From Celerinatantimonas sp046054165 (lineage in GTDB: Bacteria > Pseudomonadota > Gammaproteobacteria > Enterobacterales > Celerinatantimonadaceae), in the NCBI RefSeq assembly GCF_046054165.1, contig NZ_JBFNXK010000005.1:1-64000 (forward strand): a stretch of DNA of 64,000 nucleotides, given 5' to 3'. Shown here piece by piece: positions 17,973 to 24,951 of the stretch; within the stretch, counting starts at the first letter, position 1, and every line of letters starts with the position of its first letter. Below the pieces are notes generated by a model, which was not told where the DNA came from, did no database searches, and saw only the letters and a list, made by a program, of their open reading frames with translations. The position numbers were made by a program, and so were the translations under genes.

Positions 17973-18358
17973 TATAGCGCTTTCTTTTTGGAATTCATGG
18001 AACGTGTTATGTCTTTTGCGCGTTCCATTTCAGTTAACCCCATGCTCCATTTATCTTTGTTTGTCATTAAAACTTTTTATTCTGTTGGATTTTCCCAAGG
18101 CAGTCGTGACGCAAGGCTCTGGTCAGGTGTTTGGTTAGGGGATATCTGAATGATTTTATTGACAATAAAAACAATAATTTTTATTGTGATAACAATATCT
18201 ATTTAAATTTAGTTTAATCATTGTGATGACCTTATATCGTTTTTGTATCTTATAACCGTCATGGAAAGAGGGTTGTGGAAAAATTTATTGAGTTTCCATT
18301 GAATAGATTTAGTATACCGAGGCGTTTTGAGGTTTGGTCATCATGATAGGACATATTA
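17973..18358. other. Intergenic region downstream of fumarase
   Basis: After the fumarase terminator the only structure I see is an AT-only dyad at 18162-18187 (ACAATAAAAA and its complement) about 170 bases before the lipoprotein start. No ORF or RNA gene is supported. Confidence 0.4.
17997..18031 (+). terminator. Probable fumarase terminator
   Basis: ATGGAACG at 17997-18004 pairs with CGTTCCAT at 18021-18028, followed by TT. The stem is good but the loop is 16 bases and the T tract short. Confidence 0.45.
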
Positions 18359-18970
18359 ATGAAACGTCTCTTGGAGCTTGCTCTAGTTATTTCTTGGTTA
18401 TTCACCATGACTGGATGTGTTCAGCAATCGATTCATTCAGGTTCTTCCCAAACTGCAACAGCCCAAAGGCAAGATATCTCGGCAGTACCTCATACGATCA
18501 TGGTTAGTTCTGACCGTCGTTATCCTCTTCCGGTTGGAAGTTTGATTCGATTCTCTCCAATGATGGTACAGGCGCTTGCTACTCAGCCCATCGCATTGCA
18601 AAAACAGTATCAATGGCTGAGCCAGGAATTACAGCAACTTCTGAATTATCGGGGATTTGTTGTAACGGAAAATAATGCCACGCTTTATTTGGCTGTTGCA
18701 TTGTATCAGCCTCCTATTCAGTCCAATACGGATCAACTTGAGGATCTTTACAAAACTCATGTCAATGTTCAAGCGCGACAGCCGCTATCTCTATTGTTAA
18801 GAATTTACCGTCGGGGAGCTTTAGATCCGCTATGGCAAGGTGCTGTAGATGATTATATGTTTCGCGATGGAAACGGGAGCATACATATTGACCAAAAACA
18901 GGCTCGGGATACATTAATTCGATTGTTAAGAACGATTCCGATGCAGGATAAAGCCACAATTCAAAGATAA
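18359..18970 (+). CDS. Putative lipoprotein
   Basis: A 203-residue exported protein. Residues 1-20 form a lipoprotein signal peptide ending in the lipobox-like FTMTGC, so C20 would be lipidated. The mature part is soluble and ends with R-x-x-L-D-P-L-W-Q-G-A-V followed by a helical segment and an I-x-x-L-L-R-x-I-P tail. This layout is reminiscent of DUF4136-type lipoproteins, but the resemblance is weak. AGGA lies eight bases before the ATG. It is a single gene, and the hairpin behind it is oriented for the other strand. Function is unknown. Confidence 0.75.
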   Translation: MKRLLELALVISWLFTMTGCVQQSIHSGSSQTATAQRQDISAVPHTIMVSSDRRYPLPVGSLIRFSPMMVQALATQPIALQKQYQWLSQELQQLLNYRGFVVTENNATLYLAVALYQPPIQSNTDQLEDLYKTHVNVQARQPLSLLLRIYRRGALDPLWQGAVDDYMFRDGNGSIHIDQKQARDTLIRLLRTIPMQDKATIQR

Positions 18971-18999
18971 AAAAAACCCAGCGACTGCGACGTGCTGGG
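18969..18999 (-). terminator. Minus-strand intrinsic terminator with no gene upstream of it
   Basis: CCCAGC at 18977-18982 pairs with GCTGGG at 18994-18999. On the minus strand this is followed by eight T residues. In the plus direction there is no T tract, so it does not suit the lipoprotein gene. Confidence 0.7.
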
Positions 19000-19076
19000 C
19001 TAAGGATTGTGTTTAATTACTTGGCACTATGTATGACTGTATATAAATAAGAAAGTTCTATTTTTTTTAAATTATA
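18969..19076 (-). ncRNA. Candidate small RNA on the minus strand
   Basis: On the minus strand a perfect TATAAT lies at 19076-19071 and a strong intrinsic terminator at 18999-18969. No reading frame of note lies between. A transcript of about 95 bases is implied. The -35 region is poor and no family is recognised, so this is an inference from promoter-like and terminator signals only. Confidence 0.3.
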
Positions 19077-19087
19077 CCTCTGGTATT

Positions 19088-19103
19088 GGTGATATATATC
19101 ACA
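19088..19103. promoter_or_regulatory. CRP-like site
   Basis: GGTGA-TATATA-TCACA differs from the CRP consensus TGTGA-N6-TCACA at one base. It is centred at 19095.5, 88 bases before the chemoreceptor start. Confidence 0.5.
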
Positions 19104-19183
19104 TATCAGCAGTATGGTTTCTCATAGACCTGCTGGCATTCAGCTCGCAATGGCTATGGGGGTAGGAGTATGTCGAGGTAACC

Positions 19184-21085
19184 ATGAAGCAATTAACCGC
19201 TATCTCTTTAAAAATGAAATTAGCGATAACAACAAGTTTGGGTATTTTAATTGGTTGCGTGCTCGTGATGTCGATTGGATTTTATTCATCCATTAATGAG
19301 CGAGTAGAGCGGTTAGGGGCGGAGTTAGCCTCTCAGGCACAGACATTTAACCACTATATTGAAGATTGGATTAATATCCGAAGTAATAGTTTGAATGCCA
19401 TTCCATCCTCAATCCCTGTTGATCAGATGATCCCCGTATTACAGCAGGCTCGGGATAGTTCTGGGTTTGCAAATGTTTTTATCGCATATCCGGATGGGAC
19501 TGAACAAAATGCTGGTCAGGTGACTCTAGCGGCAGGTAACAACGATCCCCGTAAATGGGAATGGTACCAAAAAGCACAAGCTCAGCCTGGTACGTTATAC
19601 ATGGCGAGTCCTTCAGTCGCCTCTGCAACCAAAAAAATCGTGGTCTCATTTGGTTTAGCCCGACAGATTAATGGAAAATCGGTCGTTTTTGGGGCCGATA
19701 TGAACATGACGCAGCTGTTGGATTTGCTGCGGCAAGCCCAGTTGCCAGGGAAAGGTCAGGTTTTAATTGTTACCCGGGAAGGTAATATTTTCGTTCATCA
19801 GGACACCTCTAAATTAAATCACTCGATTCAATCATTAGGTGCAGAATTGACACCAACTGTCTTAACCCAATTGATGACAAGTGATCATCGTGTCCGTGAA
19901 ATGGAAGTTGATGATGAAGATAGCTATGTATTTGTAGCTCCGATCCCCGATACTAATTTATATACATTGATGGTGATTGATAAAGAATCTATTGTTGCCC
20001 CAATGTATCAAGCTCTGTGGCGTCAGGCTTTAGGAAGTTTGGTTGTTATTATCTTGTGTGTCATATTATTTAGCTTATATAACAACTATTTACTTCGTTC
20101 TCTGGAGAGCGTGTCCGTCGCATTAAAAGAAATTGCGCAGGGTGGAGGAGACTTAACCCGTAGTATTGTAGTGACGAGCCGGGATGAGGTGGGGGTTCTT
20201 GCTACTAGTTTTAATCAATTTAACAACACGCTACGAACTCTTATTCGTGATTTGCGTAACCAAATCGAGATATTGAGGGATCAGTCTCATTCCAGTCATA
20301 CCCGTAGTCAGCAAATGTCTAGCCAACTGAACCAACAGCAACAGGATGTAACCTCCGTAGCAACAGCAATTGAAGAGATGTCATCAGCTACGTCTGAAAT
20401 CGCAGGATATACACAACAAACTCTGGACTCTGTTAAGGAATCAACAGAACTAACCGAAAAAGGTCATCAACTTATTAATGATAACCGTGAGTCGGTTGAA
20501 TCATTGGCAACTTCTATTAAGCAAGCTTCTGAAGTGGTGGATGAATTACAGGAGCATGCTCAGAGTATCAATGGGATATTAGCAACGATTCAGGGCATTG
20601 CCGAACAAACAAATTTGTTGGCGCTGAATGCTGCAATTGAAGCGGCTAGAGCGGGTGATCAGGGGCGTGGATTTGCTGTGGTCGCCGATGAAGTTCGGAC
20701 ATTGTCACAACGAACTCATCAAGCGACTGAAGAGATCCAGCAAACGATTACGACATTGGTTGGGAATATTACAGAGGCGGTTGGGTTGATGAATAGTACC
20801 ACTGATAAAGTGCAGGGAAGTGTCAGTGATGCAGTACAGGCGTCTGAAGCCCTCAATCAAATTAAAGCTTCGGTAACTATGATTCATGATATGAATACAC
20901 AAATTGCAACTGCCGCAGAAGAACAATCCCAAGTAAGCCACGAAATTACTATGAATTCGACCCGAATTAAGGATGTGAGCGAAGCATTATCAAACGATGC
21001 TCATGCAGCTCAGGAAAACTCACTCGAATTGGATAGACAGACCGATGAGTTGGCCCAAAAAATTAGTTCATTTAAAGTTGATTAA
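19184..21085 (+). CDS. Methyl-accepting chemotaxis protein with dCache sensor
   Basis: A 633-residue chemoreceptor: membrane helix at about 12-31, periplasmic dCache sensor at about 35-275, second helix at about 283-303, HAMP, then a cytoplasmic signalling domain. The hairpin tip contains IAEQTNLLALNAAIEAARAG. The sensor holds DPRKWEWY, then a Tyr and a GAD, in the order seen in amino-acid-binding dCache domains, so an amino-acid ligand is plausible. No C-terminal CheR/CheB docking pentapeptide is visible. GAGG precedes the ATG by six bases. The gene is monocistronic, with a CRP-like site upstream and a terminator downstream. Confidence 0.93.
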   Translation: MKQLTAISLKMKLAITTSLGILIGCVLVMSIGFYSSINERVERLGAELASQAQTFNHYIEDWINIRSNSLNAIPSSIPVDQMIPVLQQARDSSGFANVFIAYPDGTEQNAGQVTLAAGNNDPRKWEWYQKAQAQPGTLYMASPSVASATKKIVVSFGLARQINGKSVVFGADMNMTQLLDLLRQAQLPGKGQVLIVTREGNIFVHQDTSKLNHSIQSLGAELTPTVLTQLMTSDHRVREMEVDDEDSYVFVAPIPDTNLYTLMVIDKESIVAPMYQALWRQALGSLVVIILCVILFSLYNNYLLRSLESVSVALKEIAQGGGDLTRSIVVTSRDEVGVLATSFNQFNNTLRTLIRDLRNQIEILRDQSHSSHTRSQQMSSQLNQQQQDVTSVATAIEEMSSATSEIAGYTQQTLDSVKESTELTEKGHQLINDNRESVESLATSIKQASEVVDELQEHAQSINGILATIQGIAEQTNLLALNAAIEAARAGDQGRGFAVVADEVRTLSQRTHQATEEIQQTITTLVGNITEAVGLMNSTTDKVQGSVSDAVQASEALNQIKASVTMIHDMNTQIATAAEEQSQVSHEITMNSTRIKDVSEALSNDAHAAQENSLELDRQTDELAQKISSFKVD

Positions 21086-21104
21086 TCCTGAATCAACATC
21101 AAGA

Positions 21105-21126
21105 AAAAGGGGCGAAAGCCCCTTTT
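21105..21126 (+). terminator. Intrinsic terminator of the chemoreceptor gene
   Basis: AAAAGGGGC-GAAA-GCCCCTTTT is a nine-pair stem with a GNRA tetraloop, 20 bases after the stop. Confidence 0.88.
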
Positions 21127-21176
21127 GCACATGATAGATATATGTATAGCAGTTGAATCAATAAATTCGGTGAGTT

Positions 21177-22019
21177 TTAGCGTTCAATCCGAGAATCCCG
21201 TAAAGTTCGTTTTACTTTTTTAAGATTTTCTCTGAATTTATATCCACGACGAAGCGTAAAACCAGTGGCTAAAACATCAACTAGGGCCATTTGGGCTAAT
21301 CGAGATGCCATGGGCATATAGACATCGGTATCTTCAGGGACATCCATAGAGAGCAGCAGATGGCATTGTTCGGCTAACGGCGAATGTTTGGCAGTCATTG
21401 CAATAACAGTCGAATCATTTTCTTTCGCTAATTTAGCTATATCTACTAACTCTTTAGTTCGCCCGGTATGAGAGATGAGCACCACTACATCTTCGTCTGT
21501 ACTTAGAATGCAACTCATCCGCATCATCACAACATCACTGAAACTGGTGACCGGAACATTAAAGCGGAAAAATTTATTTAAGGCATCCTGAGCCACCGCA
21601 GCAGAGGCGCCTAATCCACAAAAAGTAATACGTTTGGCCTGAGTGAGAACATCCACAGCCCGGTTGATAACTACAGGGTCAAGGCTGTTCTTTGCGGCTT
21701 CCAGGCAGGCGATCGAAGATTCAAAGATTTTAGCTGTATAGGCATCGGGACCGTCATTCTCTTCCACATGGCGATTCACATAAGGGGTTCCGTTTGCCAG
21801 ACTTTGTGCTAGATGCAGTTTAAAGTCAGGGAATCCTTTGGTATCGAGACGTCGACAAAAACGGTTTACTGTCGGTTCACTGACATCGGCCATTTTAGCT
21901 AGAGTGGCAATGCTCGAGTGGATAGCGGTTTGCGGTGAAGCAATAATGACTTCCGCTACTTTGCGTTCTGATTTACTGAATGAGTCAATATTCTTAGTAA
22001 TTTTATCGAGCGTGTTCAT
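21177..22019 (-). CDS. hexR: RpiR-family regulator HexR
   Basis: HexR represses or activates central carbon genes such as glk, zwf, edd-eda, gap and pck, and is released by 2-keto-3-deoxy-6-phosphogluconate. The N-terminal RpiR helix-turn-helix (SKSERKVAEVIIASPQTAIHSS ... VSEPTVNRFCRRLD) spans about 1-77. A SIS sugar-phosphate domain at about 120-260 has GLGASAAVAQDA and SHTGRTKELV phosphate-binding loops. Near-identical blocks (FPDFKLHLAQSLANGTPYVNRHV) are those of HexR. It is divergent from glk, a classic HexR target. A TTTACATT inverted repeat lies 30 bases before its start. Confidence 0.95.
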   Translation of the reverse strand: MNTLDKITKNIDSFSKSERKVAEVIIASPQTAIHSSIATLAKMADVSEPTVNRFCRRLDTKGFPDFKLHLAQSLANGTPYVNRHVEENDGPDAYTAKIFESSIACLEAAKNSLDPVVINRAVDVLTQAKRITFCGLGASAAVAQDALNKFFRFNVPVTSFSDVVMMRMSCILSTDEDVVVLISHTGRTKELVDIAKLAKENDSTVIAMTAKHSPLAEQCHLLLSMDVPEDTDVYMPMASRLAQMALVDVLATGFTLRRGYKFRENLKKVKRTLRDSRIER

Positions 22020-22048
22020 AAGAGTGTCTAATGTTGTCGTTTTAATTG

Positions 22049-22070
22049 TTTACATTGGGTGTAATGTAAA
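22049..22070. promoter_or_regulatory. Operator-like dyad upstream of hexR
   Basis: TTTACATT-gggtgt-AATGTAAA is a perfect 8-bp inverted repeat 30 bases before the hexR start. It contains a TGTAAT half-site as in HexR boxes. Autoregulation is plausible. Confidence 0.45.
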
Positions 22071-22208
22071 TTTTTTTCAAAATCTTTCCACAAACTGCAA
22101 ATGCAGTCTACTCATAGTATAAATATCTATTAAAAATTACATATTAGATGTTTTATAGACAATAAAGTATGATTTATATCTAAATTTTTTTGTTTTTATT
22201 TAATGTTA

Positions 22209-22223
22209 CGTAATTTTATAACG
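22209..22223. promoter_or_regulatory. Possible HexR box upstream of glk
   Basis: CGTAATTTTATAACG matches a TGTAAT-nnn-ATTACA type HexR site at 12 of 15 positions, about 115 bases before glk. The match is imperfect. Confidence 0.35.
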
Positions 22224-22336
22224 AAATTAAGATATAAAAAAACAAAGTTGTGATTGACCGCACTTGTTTTATGCTTAGCTAGAGCATAGGGTACGATACA
22301 GGTAACTGTTTGATCAGATGAATGGGGCATATATCG

Positions 22337-23305
22337 ATGGCAAAATTAGGATTAATAGCGGATGTTGGCGGGACTAATATTCGCTTAGCTTTAGTTGAAC
22401 CGGAGCGAGGCGAATTACTAAAAATAAAGAAATATCGGTGTGCTGCATTCCCCGGGATTGAAGATGCCATTCGGACTTATTTAGATGAGGTGCAGGAACA
22501 AGTTGAACATGCATGTATTGCTATTGCCTGCCCAACCAATGCTGATTGGATTTCAATGACCAACCATAGTTGGGCTTTTTCTTGTCAGGAAACCCAACGC
22601 AATCTTGGATTACAACATTTTTGGGTTATTAATGATTTCACCGCCAATGCGATGAGCTTGCCGACGTTATCTGAGCAACAAAAGATCCAAATTGGTGGGC
22701 AGCCGCCTCGAGCTGGAGCCCCTATTACCGTGTATGGCCCGGGAACGGGTTTAGGAGTCGCACATTTAGTGTCTGTTGATGGACGTTTTATTCCGCTGGC
22801 GTGTGAAGGCGGACATGCTGACTTCGCGCCGGTTTCAGATTTAGAGATAAAAATTTTATCATTTCTTAAACAACGATTTGGTCGAGTGTCTAATGAGCGA
22901 CTATTATCAGGGCCAGGTTTGGTGAATATCTATGAAGCGCTTTGTCATATTTATCAGTTACCCGTGCAGCAGTATCAACCATCCGATATTACCGAAAAAG
23001 GATTACAAGGCGATTCCGTTTGTCAGCAAGTTTTATCCCTGTTTTGTCAGATGCTGGGAAGTTTTGGCGGTAATTTAGCTTTAACTCTCGGCTCGTTTGG
23101 TGGTATTTATATCGCGGGTGGAGTGGTTGCTAATTTCAGAGAATATTTCTTATCCAGCGATTTTCGGAATCAATTTGAAGAAAAAGGTCGTTTTAGTCGC
23201 TATTGTGGCCAGATTCCCGTTTATCTCATCACCGCAGAACAACCTGGGTTACAGGGGGCTGCGGCTTATTTGCGTCAGGAATTAGGCTATAAACTCATAG
23301 ATTAG
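22337..23305 (+). CDS. glk: Glucokinase
   Basis: ATP-dependent phosphorylation of glucose to glucose 6-phosphate. LIADVGGTNIRLAL (phosphate-1), CIAIACPT, MTNHSWAFS, INDFTANAMS (catalytic Asp in NDF), YGPGTGLGVAHL and CEGGHADFAP follow the proteobacterial Glk order closely. ATG 22337 gives 322 residues, matching the family length, with GGGG nine bases upstream. ATG 22322, five codons earlier, is the alternative. It is divergent from hexR, so HexR control is likely. A tRNA-Ser pair follows. Confidence 0.95.
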   Translation: MAKLGLIADVGGTNIRLALVEPERGELLKIKKYRCAAFPGIEDAIRTYLDEVQEQVEHACIAIACPTNADWISMTNHSWAFSCQETQRNLGLQHFWVINDFTANAMSLPTLSEQQKIQIGGQPPRAGAPITVYGPGTGLGVAHLVSVDGRFIPLACEGGHADFAPVSDLEIKILSFLKQRFGRVSNERLLSGPGLVNIYEALCHIYQLPVQQYQPSDITEKGLQGDSVCQQVLSLFCQMLGSFGGNLALTLGSFGGIYIAGGVVANFREYFLSSDFRNQFEEKGRFSRYCGQIPVYLITAEQPGLQGAAAYLRQELGYKLID

Positions 23306-23396
23306 GTGAAAATTGGTGGTTTCATCGCCAGTTAGTCACTAAACCACTAAAAAACGGTTGAAAGATGAAAGCGGATTCCATAACATACGCTTCGTC

Positions 23397-23506
23397 ATTA
23401 GGCATACGGTGACGTGTCCGAGCGGTTGAAGGAGCACGCCTGGAAAGTGTGTATACGGCAACGTATCGAGAGTTCGAATCTCTCCGTCACCGCCACGATG
23501 CCTAAT
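23397..23506 (+). repeat. Inverted repeat bracketing tRNA-Ser(GGA)
   Basis: ATTAGGCAT at 23397-23405 and ATGCCTAAT at 23498-23506 are perfect complements and stop two bases short of each end of the tRNA. In the precursor they would extend the acceptor stem and could act as a processing signal. Confidence 0.55.
23408..23495 (+). tRNA. tRNA-Ser (anticodon GGA)
   Basis: An 88-base type II tRNA with encoded CCA. The acceptor stem is GGTGACG/CGTCACC, the anticodon stem CACGC/GTGTG has loop CTGGAAA (anticodon GGA, reading UCC/UCU), and there is a long variable arm and a TTCGAATC T loop. It is the first of two adjacent serine tRNAs. Confidence 0.97.
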
Positions 23507-23510
23507 ATAT

Positions 23511-23603
23511 GGTGAGGTGGCCGAGAGGCTGAAGGCGCTCCCCTGCTAAGGGAGTATAGGGTTTATAGCCCTATCGAGGGTTCGAATCCCTCCCTCACCG
23601 CCA
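23511..23603 (+). tRNA. tRNA-Ser (anticodon GCT)
   Basis: A 93-base type II tRNA with encoded CCA. The acceptor stem is GGTGAGG/CCTCACC, the anticodon loop CTGCTAA (GCT, reading AGC/AGU), and the variable arm is long. It lies 15 bases after tRNA-Ser(GGA), so the two are probably one transcript. Confidence 0.97.
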
Positions 23604-23751
23604 TTTCGTTACTTACTTCCTTTTTTTCAAATTCATTTATTTTTAAAATCGATCTGTCATTGAGGCCATTTACAATCAGGGTTTAATCATCTGCCGAATT
23701 TACAGTTTATCAATGGATAAAGGTGATATGATTAGTAATAGGGGATTTAAT

Positions 23752-24201
23752 ATGGATAGTATCAGAGAGATAAATGAGCATGATCCATTGGATGAAGCTG
23801 CTCAGTTATTACATTCATTGCGTCAACAGTACACTTTCCAGGAATTGCTTGAAAAAATCCGTGAACAGCAGCTAGTTCATGGGTATCAATTAGTCGGAAG
23901 TTATAATGATCAAAATGAACTGGTTGGCATAGCCGGATTTATTGAAGGGCATAGCTTAGCTTGGGGCCATTATTTATTGATAGAAGATCTGGTGGTATCG
24001 GATGATCGCCAGGGAAATGGTGTTGGGGAAAAATTGCTTTCCTGGCTTCGACGCCTTGCATATTCTCGTGGATGCCGTGAGCTCCATGTCAATTCAGGTC
24101 TACAACGTTTTTTTGCCCATAAATTATTTTTACAGGAAGGATTCAGAATCAGCAGCCATCATTTTAGTTTAAAATTGTTACCGGATATGGCAGCAGACTG
24201 A
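23752..24201 (+). CDS. GNAT family N-acetyltransferase
   Basis: A small (about 149 aa) acetyltransferase of unknown acceptor. The central strand pair IEDLVVSDDRQGNGVGEKLLSWL (about residues 78-100) has the Q-x-x-G-x-G/A acetyl-CoA loop, and CRELHVNSGLQRFFAHKLFLQEGF is the typical GNAT C-terminal block. ATG 23752 has AGGGG seven bases before it. ATG 23728, eight codons earlier, also has a usable AAGG, so the start is uncertain. It converges with the gene for the PutA C-terminal domain. Confidence 0.82.
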   Translation: MDSIREINEHDPLDEAAQLLHSLRQQYTFQELLEKIREQQLVHGYQLVGSYNDQNELVGIAGFIEGHSLAWGHYLLIEDLVVSDDRQGNGVGEKLLSWLRRLAYSRGCRELHVNSGLQRFFAHKLFLQEGFRISSHHFSLKLLPDMAAD

Positions 24202-24216
24202 TTCTGTGTTGCATCG

Positions 24217-24951
24217 TTATACTTTTGCTGAGCTGATTTCTAATAGTGAAGCATTTCCTCCTATAGCTGTGGTATTGATGGTGCAGACTTTTTCGGTATT
24301 AAAATGAATGCAAAATGAGTCTTTCGAAAATTGGGGGAGTTTCTCATCACTATCGTAAAGTAGCGGTATGATTTCGCCTTCTCGGGTCGAAAGGATCCGA
24401 TTTGCATTAATAATCTCGTCTTTAGGGGCTGCGATGCATACCATTTTAATTTCTGGATCTTTTATATTTTTGCTCCAGTCTTGATAATTACATAGCTCTA
24501 TTGCGTCAGGTGGAGCAAATCTATTTTTTATTTGTTCAATTAATCCATTCGTATAGGGTTGAAAGGTTTCATGGATAAATAAAATAGCTTGATTCCCACT
24601 AATTAATGTTGCGGTTAATGTTGCTGTTATGGCTTTAACTGGCATTGAAGGTCCGATAATAATTGCAGTTTTGCCTCGAGGTTCCAACCACAATTCATTT
24701 GATTCCCCTGTTACGCCAGGGAGTTGATGGATCCCCTGCAGGTGCTGTTTGGCACAGCGACATTGGTAATCAATCATCATAATGGCTTTTTGCCACATGG
24801 GATCTTGTTCGGATTGCGACTCGCGCAGCGATTGAGCCCATTGACGCATTTGATTGATTCGCAGCGCAATCGTTTGAGATAACTCTGGATTGGAGCTATT
24901 GAGACTATCGGTTAAAATCTTATTGGTTATATCCATCCCTAATTGCTCCAT
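24217..24951 (-). CDS. PutA C-terminal ALDH-superfamily domain as a separate protein
   Basis: A 244-residue protein with a degenerate aldehyde-dehydrogenase-like Rossmann half (TAIIIGPSMPVKAITATLTATLISGNQAILF, about residues 95-125). No catalytic cysteine motif is visible. In longer PutA proteins a domain like this follows the P5C dehydrogenase domain and caps its active site in trans within the oligomer. Here its ATG overlaps the putA stop by one base (TAATG), so it is translated right after a shorter PutA. I infer that it is the detached PutA cap, needed for P5C dehydrogenase activity. It could also be an independent regulatory subunit. Confidence 0.75.
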   Translation of the reverse strand: MEQLGMDITNKILTDSLNSSNPELSQTIALRINQMRQWAQSLRESQSEQDPMWQKAIMMIDYQCRCAKQHLQGIHQLPGVTGESNELWLEPRGKTAIIIGPSMPVKAITATLTATLISGNQAILFIHETFQPYTNGLIEQIKNRFAPPDAIELCNYQDWSKNIKDPEIKMVCIAAPKDEIINANRILSTREGEIIPLLYDSDEKLPQFSKDSFCIHFNTEKVCTINTTAIGGNASLLEISSAKV

